The notes below the pieces were generated by a model. It made no database searches. It was not told the DNA's origin and was given only the letters and a program-made list of their open reading frames with translations. Both the position numbers and the translations under genes were made by a program. Below are positions 24,204 to 36,882 of a DNA stretch of 64,000 nucleotides, in pieces. This DNA comes from Petunia secreta (taxonomy: Eukaryota; Streptophyta; Magnoliopsida; Solanales; Solanaceae), in NCBI GenBank assembly GCA_029990175.1, contig JARKIP010000021.1, forward strand, positions 21,333,501-21,397,500, written 5' to 3'. How positions within the stretch are numbered: position 1 is the first letter of the stretch; every line of letters begins with the position of its first letter.

Positions 24204-24620
24204 GATGAATAGTACAAGCTAAGGGAGACACTAAAGAGAAACTGTTGAGGAAGATGAGAGGGACACAACACAAAGACAAAGAACAAAGATGATGGGCCAA
24301 AAAGTTTCTTAAAGGCAAAAAGAAGACTGAACAAGAACACCAAAATTAAAAGCAGTGAAAGAAAAGATAACTAAAGAAACATTACATATAAATCATGCAA
24401 AGGCAAGAGAGATGTTTTAGGCTAGGGTGTGAAGAAGGGTAAGAGAGTGGTGCAGAATGAGGTAGTTAAATAAAGTAAACCCTAGTGAATAAAAAAAGGA
24501 GAGACATCACTTGTGAAAGGTGACTAAACAAAGGAGAAAAATATTCTCCAAAAGAAAAACCAAGGAGAATGGGAGAAGGGAGAGCAAGATAATTATCTTG
24601 GGACTTGAAACAACAAGGTT
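24204..24620 (-). promoter_or_regulatory. Probable 5' UTR and core promoter of the WIP gene
   Basis: Upstream of the ATG the coding strand is pyrimidine-rich (runs of CTT/TCTC), as in plant leaders. A TATA-like TTTATTTAAC on the minus strand (~24463-24473) is ~265 bases from the ATG and would set a long leader. Assignment by position only. Confidence 0.4.
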
Positions 24621-25692
24621 AACATAAAAAGAAAAAGAAGAGTTTATCTTTTATAAGTTTTTCATAAAATTACTCTATCAAGTCATTTAAGAAATAATAT
24701 AAATAATTTTTATATTATCTTTTGTACATAAAAATCAAGATTAATAATTTTAAAAATAAGACAGTCTACGGACTATAACAAGTCAACTATTGATTGGTGG
24801 AAAATATTTTTTCGTTTTGACAGTGTGTACATATGTGTAAAATACAAAAATAAAAACAAGCCTCTTTATGACAAGCTTTGAAACAATATGAAACTTAGCA
24901 ATATGAATAATGAATAAAGAAAATGAAGTTAATGATCAAGATAGCTAAGACAAGACCATGAAATTAGGGTTGGCTGCTGTCTGCTGTCAATTGTAGAAAG
25001 AGAGAGAGAAAGATGTCACATAAGTATAGCATGCATACAAAAATGGCCATTGTAATTAGGAAGCTAAGTTTGCTAAGGGTGAATTTTGTGGTGTTGGGAA
25101 TCAAAGAGTTTGAAACATACCAGCAATTGCTTTGATTAAAGAGCTCTGGTCGGGTAGGAAACACAGTTAGAGAGAGAATGAGAGATAAAAGAGAGAGTGA
25201 ATGAATGGGTGGTCATTCAAGTGTTGACCCTACACTACAACCTTTGGATCAAACCTCTCAACACTTCTCTCATTTTCACATCACAGTTGCCATTGCAACT
25301 ACTGTTCACACTAATTTCTTAGCTAGCGTTTGGACATAGATCGGCTGAAACTTAAAAAAATTAGTTTTTTTGGAGTTGAGTTGATAAATAATTTTGGAAG
25401 TTGAGGTTGTGCTTGGCCATAAATTTTAGTTGAAAAAAAGTTGAAGTTTTGTGAGTAAAAAAATTTCAAAAAGTGTTTTTAATTTTTGAAAAGTCTTGTT
25501 CAAAATGTTCTATAAAACTCCCAAACATTATTATGAAAATATATTTAAAAAATAGTTCCAAATTTTATAAACAAATGGGATTTTAATTTTTTTTCCTTCT
25601 TGTTCTTTTTAAACATACAGTTTAACATCAACAATATTTTAATATAATAGTCAAGTATTTCTCATAACTAATTTTTCATATTATGTTATGTT
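24621..25692. other. Gene-free DNA upstream of the WIP gene
   Basis: No gene is recognised. gagagagaga-type tracts occur at 24998-25012 and 25170-25200. 25320-25600 resembles a low-copy dispersed repeat (agctagcgtttggacatag start). Confidence 0.5.
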
Positions 25693-25920
25693 ATACTTCT
25701 TCCTATGTCCTACTTTGTTTGTCATACTTTCCTTATTAGTCTATCTCAAAAAGATTGTCCTATTTTTAAATTTGTCAACAATTCAACTCTAAAGTTACTT
25801 TTTGACTTATTTATAACCACACAAATATCTATAATTTATTTTAGACCACAAAATTCAGAAGTCTCCATTTTTTTATTAAACTTTGTGTCAAGTTAAACTA
25901 CGACAAGCAAATTGGGATAT
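25693..25920. mobile_element. Stowaway-like MITE
   Basis: The left end (tacttcttcctatgtcctac) pairs with the right end (gacaagcaaattgggatat, other strand) as diverged inverted repeats, with the AT-rich interior typical of this family. Related to 4256-4516 and 34483-34713. Confidence 0.5.
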
Positions 25921-27054
25921 ATATATTCTATATAACAACATTTTATTCTATAGTAGCATAAGAATGCGGACAAACAGCGGTATCATAAAAAAAATTAACT
26001 GTATTTTGTTCTACAAACCATTAATTAATTAAGTCTTTCCATTTCCACGTAAAAGAAGTTATTACATAAATTATATATGTATCTGATATTATTACATTGG
26101 ATATATTACCAGGTTTTTCGGCTATATGGTGGTTCTAAGCGGGTCTCTACGAAGAAGATGCGATAAATCAATGACGTTTCATCTTTAATTTAACATCTCG
26201 GCTTCACATTTTGGAAGTATGAAATTTTTTTATAAACAGCATTTCCCACTTAATGTAGTCTATGCAATGCGAGTTTGTGCTCCACTGACGAACGGATTGT
26301 AGATACTTATAGATAAATAAACTCCACAAGAAATCAAAGAGAGCCAAGATAAAAAGATTAGCAACATGAACGATGGAGGGTTAAATTATACGGTATAATT
26401 ACAGGTTTCTTACATGCACATCAAACACACTGTTCACTAGTCACTTCACCTTTTTGGTCTTTCCATTCTCTCTCTCTTTCTGCTATCTCTATGTTTGGGT
26501 GCTCGTGTTAAACCATACGTGTGTTTGCCTGCCTCGTCTGTGGTACTATTTCCCAACTCAGCCTGAGCAATCATTACCTATAGTTGTTGTACTAAGGTGG
26601 TGTTAGTTTTTGAAATTTTGAAAAAACTTGAACCAGAGTTTGCAAAAACTATTTTGTTTGAACTGTTCTGGGAAAAAAGAAAAAAATATATGTATTAGTA
26701 ATATTTAAAGATTTTTAAACGAAGGTTTTCAAATCTAAACTACCCCTATATAGTACATGGAAAAGTTATTAAGCTCGAATGCAATAGTAGTATACAAGTC
26801 AACTTCGTTCAATTTTGTTATGGGAAAAAAATATTAGTATATTTTAGCTTCTTATATTGAAAATAGTGAAAAGGTGCAAAAGTAACAGTGTGTGGCTTCC
26901 AGCATCTTATCGGGCCAATTTTATCACGGTGGGAGTATGGTGAGCATATCTGAAATATAAAAATAACGTTGAGCACTAATGGACCAAAAGATAAATAGAA
27001 TACTTCAAAGGCATTTGGATCCTCTCGTCACCTTCTTAACTTTGAATGTATATA
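25921..27054. other. Gene-free intergenic DNA
   Basis: I see no gene or clear repeat. Confidence 0.5.
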
Positions 27055-27071
27055 TAAAAAAAAAAACAGGG

Positions 27072-27355
27072 ATTTTCGACCGCCAAATCGGTCGAACAAC
27101 GGTCGAAATTTCGACCGAGCTTCGACCGATTGAGGTGGTCGAACAAAATTAGGTCGAAATAGCCCTTCAACCGATTTTTCGGTCGAAATTTCGACCGCCC
27201 TTCGACCGACATTTGGTCGAAGAACATGGACCAAACTTTTTAAAGTGACCAGTTCTTCGACCGAAATTCGGTCGAAGGAGCTTTCGACCGACTTTCGGTC
27301 GAAAGGTTGGTAAATTTTTTTGACCAACCTTTCGACCGAAAGTCGATCGAAAACC
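27072..27355. repeat. Left subterminal repeat array of the CACTA element
   Basis: More than a dozen copies of TTCGACCG / CGGTCGAA in both orientations, often paired as TTCGACCGAAANTCGGTCGAA-like palindromes. In En/Spm elements such subterminal motifs bind the TNPA-type protein needed for excision; I infer the same role here. Confidence 0.88.
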
Positions 27356-27600
27356 TGTAAAAACCTGCAACATAAAATCTGAAATTAGCCCTACACCACC
27401 TGTACATTCAGCAACACGCAGAAAAACCAGACAAAACACATTCATAAACGATATTCAACAAGGCTAACAAAGTCAAACAATAGAAACAAGTCTTTCAACA
27501 TTAGTTCTAGTGTTACAAATATCAAACAAACTTAACAAACAGTTTAAGGTTCAACTATCACTACTACTGGCTAGAACCCGAACTAGACTCGGCATCCGAC

Positions 27601-29310
27601 TCAGATTGACGATTGGTGTCGACATCTGCTCTTTCGCTTTCCTTTGCCTTTTTTTTTTTTGGTTAATGAGGATTGTTGCATCATTTCATGCATTTCTCTT
27701 TGATGAGCCTCCTGTGCTAAGCGCAGAGCTTCATTTTGTCTTTTCAGCTCTTCGATCTCCTCTTTTATCCGAGTCATTTCTAACTGCTCATATATGCCAT
27801 CAATATGTTGCAACTGGTCGGCTAGTTCATTGTCCGCTATCAATGGAACGGTTGAGACCTCGTTCTGGTATGCAACATCTAACAGATCAGGTACTTCAAC
27901 TAATCCCACCGGTTTTCCTTTTAGAACTGCCCACCAATGGGCTTTGGCCTTTGATCTTGCTGTGTTCTTTGTCCGAGGGTAAGGAACAAACCACACTTGC
28001 TTTACTTTCTGTGCAATGATGAAAGGATCATAGTGTCCATATGACCTTTTGTGATTAACCTCAACTAACTTAGAAGACGAGTCTACCCTCGTACCTCTGT
28101 TACTGGGATCAAACCACTTCCAGTAAGGCAACTCCCAGAAAATGCTCTGTTTAGTCCAATTATGTTCAACCCCATAACCAGGTGCTTTAGATGGCAGTTC
28201 TTCAGTTATCTTAGGAAGCTCCTTAACCCTGTCCCATATCTCTATGCCTGATAACCTTCGAGGAGGCTCCTCAAAATCAACCTGATTCTTCATAAATGCA
28301 CTAGTGTTATTCCTGAAAGGATGTTCCATTGGCAAGAATCGACGGCAACAGTCGAACCATGTGCATTTACCTCCATATTTCAAAGTGAAGGCTTTTGTAT
28401 CTTCCATACAGTAAGGGCAAGAGAGCTTACCTGCAGTGGACCACCCAGACAACATCCCATAAGCTGGAAAGTCATTTATAGTCCACATAAAAGAAGCACG
28501 CATTTGGAAGTTCTGTTTCGTTGATATATCATAGGTTTCAACTCCTTCATGCCAAAGTATCTGCAACTCATCAAGCAAAGGCTGCAAATATACATCAATA
28601 GAGGCTTTCGGGTTATGTGGACCCGGTATTATACAATTCAAAAACAGATAAGGACTGGTCATGCACATTCCGGGAGGCAGGTTGTAAGGAGTGACAAATA
28701 CGGGCCAACAAGAATAGGGCGTAGAGGAGACATCAAAAGGGGTGAACCCATCAGAACATAGACCCAACCTTACATTCCTTGGCTCACTAGCAAATGCTGA
28801 ATACACTTGATCAAAGTGTTCCCATGCCTCACCATCAGACGGATGGGATAGAATACCCAACTGCTTGGTACGGTCATGATGCCATCTCATGTGTGGAGTA
28901 GAACTCATCGAAGCATACAAACTCTTTAACCGGGGTATAAGGGGCAAGTAATGCATCGACTTAATAGGCTTCGGCTTCTTTTTAGGATTTTGCTCAGGCT
29001 TGTATCGAGGCTCCTCACAAAATCTACATGTCACGAGGTCTGCATCATCCTTATAATACAACATGCAACCATTAATACAACAATGAATCTTCTCGGCAGA
29101 AAGACCCAACAAGGAAACCAACTTCTTAGTGTAGTAATAATTAGTTGGTAAGGCCATATTTGTCGGATTGAGTTCATTCATAAGGCCAATGATGGAATCC
29201 ATGGCAGCTTGAGAAATACTAAAATCTGATTTGATACTCATCAATCTAACAGCAACCGACAACTGGGAATGCACCGAGCCCTCATAAAATGGACGACTTG
29301 ATTCCTCCAA
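27601..29310 (-). pseudogene. CACTA tnp2 transposase, fused by an internal deletion to its C-terminal domain
   Basis: A 569-aa frame. It begins inside the transposase N-region (LEESSRPFYEGS) and continues through the tnp2 core: LPTNYYYTKKLVSLLGL, CINGCMLYYKDD, CRFCEEPRYKP, MRWHHD, SDGEAWEHFD, GLCSDGFTPF, PPGMCM, and CPYCMED. After EHNWTKQSIFWELPYWK it jumps directly to WFDPSNRGTRVD and GHYDPFIIAQKVKQVWFVPYP (DUF4216-like). It therefore skips the rest of the tnp2 core and the DUF4218 region. The tail has a coiled coil (IKEEIEELKRQNEALRL) and a KKKKGKGKRKSR basic end. The join is in frame. Upstream, a frameshift near 29320 separates it from the first coding exon. Confidence 0.9.
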
Positions 29311-29326
29311 CCGTTTATAGAATTGA

Positions 29327-29788
29327 TTACCTCGGCATTGGGAATGTGCTCAATTTTGGCTGTGATGTATCCGGCTGAAGGGGATCATTAGCCGAGTACA
29401 TCCCAAAAGCATCATTTACCATATCTTCCATTCTATACCCGGCTGCTTGGTCTGGTTCCACAACCGGAGAACTCCTACCGCCATGAATATTTTCAAGATT
29501 TTGAAGGTGCTCCTGCAAGTCCCACGGCTCTCCATGATTATACCAAACGTAGTAATTTGGCATAAACCCCTTCTTATACAGATGTACCTCTACATTCTCC
29601 AAATCTTGTATCTTTACACATTTGCATTTTTCACATGGATACCTAATTTTGCCATGCCTTAAATAATCGTCTGTATTGCGAGCTATATCAAGAAATTCCA
29701 TAACACCCGCTACAAACGAAGGCCTCAACCCCCGCCGCTCGGGAAAATTTCTATTATCCATCCACAAACGACGTCGATTAATGTCCAT
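29327..29788 (-). pseudogene. CACTA transposase-associated N-terminal domain (separate frame)
   Basis: 153-aa frame starting two bases after a good splice acceptor (TTTGTGTAG|AT). It carries the transposase-associated domain: WMDNRNF, GVMEFLDIAR, IRYPCEKCKC and KGFMPNYYVWYNHGE. It ends early at TAA (29327), where the downstream peptide continues in another frame. A small indel or an unrecognised intron lies at the junction. Confidence 0.85.
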
Positions 29789-29790
29789 AT

Positions 29791-30540
29791 CTACACAAAC
29801 ATTGCAAGATTGAGAAACAATATGTATGGTTTTTTTTAAATATTAGATTATCAATTTTTAATTACTAAATTATAAATTTTTATGTCATGCTTTGCCTAAC
29901 GCAATAAATTTTTATATTAGCTTACCATTTTTTTGTAATCACTATAGCAAGATTAATGTGGTCGGGTTTGTTAATGCTCGCAACTTGTTTGATGAAATGC
30001 CCCAAACAAACAATATTTTCTTATAACAACCTATTAATTACTATTATCAAAGCAATTCAAACCAACAAAAACTTATTCATTTTAGGCATAACATGTTCAT
30101 CCTTTCAACAATACCAAAGCAACAACACATTCCAAACACTACTACCAAACAATTCCAACAATCCCCAACAACTACAACAATCCCAAACAACACAAACCTA
30201 ACTTTATAAGAGCTAACAACACCAAACAAGTTCTTCAACATCAACAATAACTATAATAAATAAATTAACTAATAATTAACTACCTATGCAGCATTATAGG
30301 CCGAAATTAAAAAAAAATTAAAAAAAAATTAAATTCGGATTTAATTAAAAAAAACAAAACAAAAAACTTACCTCGAGGTTGATTTGTGCTCCAATAGCAC
30401 CTAGTAATGATTCCCCACTAGTTATATGCTTAAGAACTACAAAAAATTGAGTAAAAAAGTTAGGGTTTAAGTTTTAGAAAATAATTAAAATAACCCCAAA
30501 ACTAAGAATTTACCTTGAATTTCTTGTTATATGTAGTGTT
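29791..30540 (-). other. Transposase 5' leader introns
   Basis: On the minus strand there is a donor CAAG|GTAAAT (30513) with acceptor TTTTGTAG (30437), and a donor CTCGAG|GTAAGT (30371) with acceptor TTGTGTAG (29791). They would make a 65-base noncoding exon (30436-30372) between introns of 77 and 581 bases, then the first coding exon. The large intron contains a G-poor, CAA-rich stretch (plus strand 29990-30200). Confidence 0.6.
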
Positions 30541-30684
30541 TAGGAGGGTAGAATGTGTTTGTTTTTTTATTTTGGGGGTGGGTTATGGTGGTTTTCGGGT
30601 ATAGAGGTTTGGGGGGTGTTTAGAGAGAGTTTTAGTGTTTGGGGAAGAAGATAGAAATGGGGAAAGGGGGGTTCTGCTGAAACT

Positions 30685-30893
30685 TAAAACGGGTCAATCG
30701 ACCGACCTTCGGTCGAAAGCCTTGTGGGTCGAAATTGTTCGACCGAAAATCGGTCGAAATTGTTCGGGGTTCGACCGATTTTCGGTCGAAAGCTTTGAGT
30801 GGAAATTCAATTAATTTATTTGTTCGACCGAAAGTCGGTCGAAATAGGTGTTCGACCGATTTTCGGTCGAAATGGTGAGGTCGAAAATTACTG
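30685..30893. repeat. Right subterminal repeat array of the CACTA element
   Basis: Repeated TTCGACCG/CGGTCGAA motifs as on the left, including near-perfect palindromes such as TTCGACCGATTTTCGGTCGA. They lie upstream of the transposase leader and so overlap its probable promoter. Confidence 0.88.
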
Positions 30894-30907
30894 TTTTTTT
30901 AGTAGTG

Positions 30908-33900
30908 ATACTAACCTTTTTTTGCTGACAAATCTAAGTCTTTTGGTTACTAAGAACACTCAATTGTTTGATATTTGTAAAGCAATTAATGGCATGCATG
31001 TGGTACTATTTTCTCATCATCAAATGAATCCTATGATGTGGCTGAACACTAACGGAAGTTGTCATAGATTCATAAGTTTTCATTAATAGAGATGCATACA
31101 CAACTTGAGAAATAGTTTTAGGACCACAACATAGTTGGACTGAAACTAAAATCCACAATGGAACAAAGGTTTTCTAGGCTTATAGAGTACGTACACGTGC
31201 ATTGTTCTTTGGGAATCTTTGATAATATTACTGGCAATTGAGAGAAAAAGAAGAAACAACAGGGCATGGAGTTTGGCAAGCCAGAGTACATGGAACAATA
31301 AATACTAGGAAATTATGTACATCTGGTTGGCTGCTCTCACTGACCACCATGGCTTTTTATTACAGAGCAACTTTTTATACTTGTTTCTTGTGTGTGTCCC
31401 TCTTGTTCATTACCAAGCTATATCCCTCGTTCAAAAACCCTAGATAAGTTTATAGGTTACATTGCACACCCCTTTTTTAATTATTTAATTTGAATCTGAA
31501 ATTCACTGTCACCATCAATTAATTTGACGTCACGTCACGTATATATTGAACTCATTAAAAGGAGTAAAGCACTTTTTCGTAGGAATTTCTCAATTTTCAA
31601 GACTCGAACTACTCTTAACAACTTTGATTAAGAGTGCGGGATGAATTCCCATAGTGACGTAGCCAACTGTATTGCAGGTGATTCGATTTAGGAGACTAAA
31701 AATGTACAAATAGGGTAAAATAATCTTTTCGTAAGCATAAAATTTCAAGAATTACTTTGATGTAAGAAGATTTTGTAGTGTAGTGGTAAAAGTGTTAAAA
31801 ATTATCTTAAATTATAGATTCGAATCTCTTGCTTGACATTCTTGTATTTTTAATTCTCTCGTTAAAAATTTCTGCTTCCCTCAACCATACCAGTATACTT
31901 TTTGGTGGTTGTAGACTACTGCACTTTTATCATATGGTGGTTGTGGGCTCCACTTGCATGATGCATTTATAGGTAGCTATCATTTGGGATTATGGGGTTA
32001 TGGTGTAGGAGAAAGGATTTAAAGATAGAAAAAGATGAGGACAATATGGATGTTTCAGAAGTACCCTTCATTATGAATCTAGAAAACCAAAAGAAAACAA
32101 ACAAGGGTGGCTAAGAATTAGGCTTTTCATAAGAAAAGGTTATATGTATAAATATGATGATCTACACGACTTGAGAGAAATGGGGCTGAAAGAATTTTCA
32201 TCATTTTTGTTTGTACAAAGGACAAGAAATCTCCATATGAGAGAGCTTTCAAACAGTGGCTAAAACAGTTTAGAACTGTTCACCCTGTTGAAGGACTTTT
32301 GACAACTACCATTGTTCTCTATCCACTCACAACTAAGTGCATGCAGAAGTAGGAATGTCTATTGATTTTTGCAATGAGTATTTTAAAATATTCGGTGTTT
32401 CGTGTTCATTGATCCAATTAATTTAAATTGAAATTGTTTATGGCTAATTAAAAGAGAAATAACTTCACATTATAAATTTTTCATTCTCGTAGCTCAAACT
32501 CGTGACCTCTTGTCTTAAATGACAAATCCAGGAAGTTCACCAAAGGAGGTTACAAAATGCAAGGGATTCATTACTTTATATATATACATAGGAAAGCACT
32601 TCTCATATTTTACACACACACACAGAGAGAGAGAGATATTTCACCTATACATAATACAATTTTCTGGTAAAATTGATTAAGTTAAATACATTATCCTACC
32701 ATGACTCCAGGTTAAGGGTAAAGAATATCATTCATCCCCTGTATTCATTGTTGGTGCATTGAAATTTTTTCACATGATCTTTCACCTGCCATTATAATTT
32801 TACACTAGTACTATTTCAAAGGCAAAATAAGGACTCTGTAGATTAAGCATTTATTCCAGATGGCACAAAGAAAGTAACAAGTTATGTGTAAAATGTGTAT
32901 GTCACTTGGATTCATGAGAGGAGCAGCTATTAATTCAGAAGTCGTAAAGAAGGAATTAGTAGGTGAGAGTTTGAGTGTCCGGTTACCCAGGAAAAAAAAA
33001 AAACTCGACTAATTGACTCAATTAATTTTGAGTTTGACTACTTAATTGTTTTATATAGGTCACTTATATATTAATGTGAGCGCATCTAATTAATCTTGTG
33101 GATGATCCATGTGATTAAAATTAAGATATAGTTCACTACTAGTGTATTATCATCAGTGCAGTAGAGATTTATTTTCGATAGTGAAAACGTTTTTAGAATT
33201 CAGTGTGATTCAACTTGTATGTCTTAATTAATTTCTAAGTAGCTAGTGCTAGTTCCACTGGATTGGCTCAGTTAGAGGTCTTCGCTTTCAATTCACAAGT
33301 TCGGAAGATCGGGTCACATATATGGAAGAGTAGTTCATCCAATTTTAATTAACTTCTATTCCCTCCGTGTATTGAAGAGTTCATTTAATTTATCGTATTT
33401 GTATTTTTACGCCTCTTCAGAAAATATCATAAGGATAGCTTTTTGACTATTTTACTCTTAGCTTGTTTATGTATTTTTAATCTTACATCATATTAATTTT
33501 TCTTCATTAAATGTTCATTTTAATTTTTACCAAGGAGAAAGTACAAAAATAGTTAATTATATCTTGATATTCTAAAATAACAAATAGTATTTTGAAATAA
33601 ATATTTGTAGTAACCATGATAACAATGAGACGGATGACATATTTTTTTAATTACCACAAGAACTTTTTGAGTCGGAGTAAGAATGTTGTAGAGACAGAGA
33701 AAAAAAATGATAGACCACAATATTTTGGTTAGATGGGACATCCAATTGGTAGTGGGGGATTCTTGTTCTTAAAATTAGTGCAAATGACCGAAAAAATATG
33801 AGACAACCCTAGAAGAAGTCTTGAGGATCCATAAGAAATCCAACCAGACAAGTGTGTGGACATGTTATTCTCCATGAATTAATTATTTAAATATTGATAG

Positions 33901-34482
33901 TCTAACATTTTACCTGGTCGGAACTCATTGTACTTGTCCCATTAATTAAAAAAATGAATACAATAACGTAAAAAGTAACATATTCATGAGGATTGGAGCA
34001 ACATTGTTGTTATTCATTTGGAAATTTCCATCCCCATGCATGCACGAATAATTATATTTAATCTTGTTTTTTTAAGATAACAAAACTTTAACGTGACGGT
34101 TGGGGACAGTAAATGCAAATTTCACAGCATGGTGAATTTACCAAGACAAGAGACAATAGTCAAAGAATATCAAAAGAATTAAAATATGTTAGCAAGAAAA
34201 GTGAAACACTAGCGCAAATTGATGGTGACATTATTTTAGTACAGGGTGGAACTTTAATTCCTCGTGAAGTGTCGAAAGAGTTTTTATGTCAAAGTTACTA
34301 CAATATGAGTATATAGTTAAGACATTCTATAAAAGTTATCCTCTAAAAGCAATTCAGTATGATAGTCTAAGTTTTTTTTGAAATCGATCTTTCATATTCT
34401 ATGTTATAGTATTATATAACAATATTTTACAATAACAACAAATATTATTCAAACAAATAAAGCCATTACGAAAAGATTTATG
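30908..34482. other. Gene-free intergenic DNA
   Basis: No gene is recognised. 33240-33350 has weak tRNA-like character, and 33358-33530 begins with a MITE-like attccctccgtg. Short CA/GA dinucleotide tracts occur at 32610-32640. Confidence 0.5.
31770..31850 (+). repeat. tRNA-like SINE head fragment
   Basis: An A-box-like gtagtgtagtggta (31775-31788) and a B-box-like agattcgaatctc (31816-31828) stand at tRNA-like spacing. The body is AT-rich and undefined. Confidence 0.4.
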
Positions 34483-34713
34483 CTCACTCCATTCCAAAAA
34501 TAACGACACAGTTTCCTTATTAGTTTGTTAAAACAAATGACCTAATTTGGAAATAATTTAACTTCAGACTTCCCATTTTAACCTAATGAGATTATATTTA
34601 ACCACACAAATATTTATGGTTTTATTTAAACTACAAGTTTCAAAAGTATTTACTCTTTCTTATACTTCGATCCAAGTCAAATTATATCTTACAATATGAA
34701 ACAGAGGGAGTGT
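34483..34713. mobile_element. Stowaway-like MITE
   Basis: Termini tcactccattcc and gaaacagagggagtgta are inverted repeats of the ACTCCCTCTGTTTC type. The interior resembles the MITE at 25693 (ttaaccacacaaatattta versus ataaccacacaaatatcta). Confidence 0.65.
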
Positions 34714-35269
34714 ATCTGTCCGTGTGTATACGCGTGTGTGTCATATATTTGTTGTGTATGAGATGCTTAAAGGCTAAAATCTGAAAATGGACCTTCCCTA
34801 CCAATTGATTATTAAAATTAGGAAAATTTACACCAGTTGACAACCTAATAGTTAATTACAAAAAATAACGATACTTTTACAACATTTATAAAATATACAA
34901 ATAGTTTCTAATAATTACCCTATATACCATTTTTTTAATTTCTTACCTCCCAAATATAAAAGCCTAATTTCTTCCTCTCTCATTCTCTCCTCTACCCACC
35001 CACCCGACGCCGTCCCCCTTCCCTCGCCGATGACCCCGTCGTTGCTGTTGTGAATCCATCACCGTCAAGAGCAGCTCGTCGTTGCTGCTTCGTTATCGGC
35101 AATGCTGCCGCCACAGTGCAGGGTGCTGCTCCTCATGGTGGCGTTGCTGCACTGCAGCGGCGGCTGCCCCGATCTGTATTTTCGGAGGGTTTCCAGTGGG
35201 TTTTCGATTTGCTCTTTTTTTTTAATAATCTTTTTTCCTTTTTGTATGCGTGTATATGTATATGTGGTA

Positions 35270-35300
<31 letters not shown>

Positions 35301-35917
35301 GTGTTATGTATATGTTTGTATTTTTTGTATATAAATACGTATGTTCTTGTATTTTTTTTATATAAAATGTTTAATCTCCGCTTTTGTATGTATATGTTGT
35401 TTTATATTATATATATATGTGTGTGTGTATGTGCGCGCGCGCGCGTGCGCGTGTGTGTGTCTGTGTCTGTGTGTGTTGTTGTATGCTTGTGTCTGTGTAT
35501 GTCCGGATGTTTTTTTGTATATCTTTGTATGTTTGTGTATATTTTTTGTATGTTCATGTATGTTTGACTACACTTAGCTTCAAAATAATAATTTATATAA
35601 ATTTTACAATGTATATAAGTGTATTTTTTGTATGTTTCATTTTGAAGATCCGCTAATATGGCTGAAGCAGTGGAAGTGGGAGGGAGAAAAAGCTTCATTT
35701 CTATGGTTTTAATGGAAGTTGTATATGCTATGTAAAAATACTATTGCTATGTTTTGTAATGTGCTTAATTATCGATATTTTTTATAAATATGGTGTTAGG
35801 ATTATATATTTTTGTAAATCTCCCTTAAAATTATCATTGAGTGTCAAGAGAGTTAAACTGTCAGTAATTAACATATGTTGAATAAGTTCTCTCTAATTCT
35901 CTTAATTCAACACTCTT
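34714..35917. other. Gene-free DNA with a GC-rich island and microsatellites
   Basis: 34990-35200 is sharply more GC-rich than its surroundings (CACCCACCCGACGCCG, CTGCCGCCACAG). It has CTG-rich open frames of low complexity and no homology that I can name. 35252-35312 is a (GTATGT)n tract, and 35418-35485 a (GT)n/(GC)n tract. Weakly similar inverted ends near 34812 and 35822 suggest a TIR element with a captured fragment, which is unproven. Confidence 0.5.
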
Positions 35918-36435
35918 GGGTCGTTCCGTTTGGCTCATTGCAATATTTAATCCCAGCATACACACTTGCAATATCAATACCATGTTTGATTTATTTCGTA
36001 AGAAAATAATAATCTCAACATAATATAATATTATGTTTGGTTAGATTCTTTGAACTCCGCATTAATAATATTTGTATAAGTTTTTCGGAATTTATGTATT
36101 ATTATGCACGGGATAGAAGTGGAATAAGATTGTGGATATTAGTAATACATGTATTAATATTTTAAAATGATAAAACTAACCCTCATAACAGTAGAACATA
36201 TTTTCAATTGTTTATTGAGAAAAATTAAATTATACATTGCATTATAAATTTGTGATATACCAATGATTAGACAAGAAATAATCTATATTCCACGAATTAG
36301 TTATCCTTACATTATAATCCCCGCATAATTAATACCCACATTACCAATACATGTATTTCTAATCATTGGATTACTAATATCCACATTAATAATCCCCACA
36401 TTACCTGCATATATTGAGTTCCAGCCAAACGACCC
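35918..36435. mobile_element. Tourist-like MITE (same family as 51805-52397)
   Basis: Inverted termini GGGTCGTTCCGTTTGGC and GGGTCGTTTGGCTGG. The interior has repeated taatacccacatt/taatccccgcat words also found in the second copy. The 3-bp target duplication is not clear here. Confidence 0.6.
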
Positions 36436-36882
36436 TTAAGTTTCTATGTCTCTATTCAACCAGTTGAGAAACTATGAGATCTACTTTCCTATTCTATTAG
36501 GCCTGTTCTTTTTTACTTGAAGTCCACTCTTTTACTTTTTAATCAAGCCATTTAATTCAGTCGTCATCAACTATGAGAAAAAGAAAAGTGAAGCCAGAAT
36601 AGAATAGTACTAAATCGAATCCTAAAACAATTAAAAATACTAGACAATATCTATTTTCTACATCATTTGCAAAAGCTATTATAGCGATTAGATAATATCT
36701 TTTACTACCTTACTCGTTGCTTTAAGTTCTGGATTAAAAGTTAAAGTTGTTTCATACAGTATCAGAGACAAAATTTGGAAAACTTACTCTTACGAGAGAA
36801 CTGCTTTCGGAGCCAATCGAGTCACTCTATTTTAATTTTTAATTTGATATATCGAGCTCTAAACTTTGCTTTAGGCATTACT
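36436..36882. other. Gene-free intergenic DNA
   Basis: Nothing recognised. Confidence 0.5.

Larger units (their letters stand above)
27055..30907 (-). mobile_element. CACTA (En/Spm) DNA transposon, internally deleted
   Basis: The right end, on the minus strand, reads CACTACTAAAAAAACAG, the hallmark CACTA terminus. The left end keeps the inner part of the same repeat (aaaaaacagggattttcgacc), but the outermost CACTA bases are lost or mutated. Both ends carry dense TTCGACCGA-type palindromes, and a tnp2-family transposase occupies the centre. The transposase reads leftward from the right terminus. Confidence 0.93.

Noticed and set aside
27510..28019. 169-aa plus-strand frame
   Set aside because: Antisense of the CACTA transposase C-terminus, no domain.
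35050..35698. Cluster of overlapping open frames on both strands
   Set aside because: They come from GT/GTATGT microsatellites and give low-complexity Cys/Val/Tyr or Thr/His peptides.
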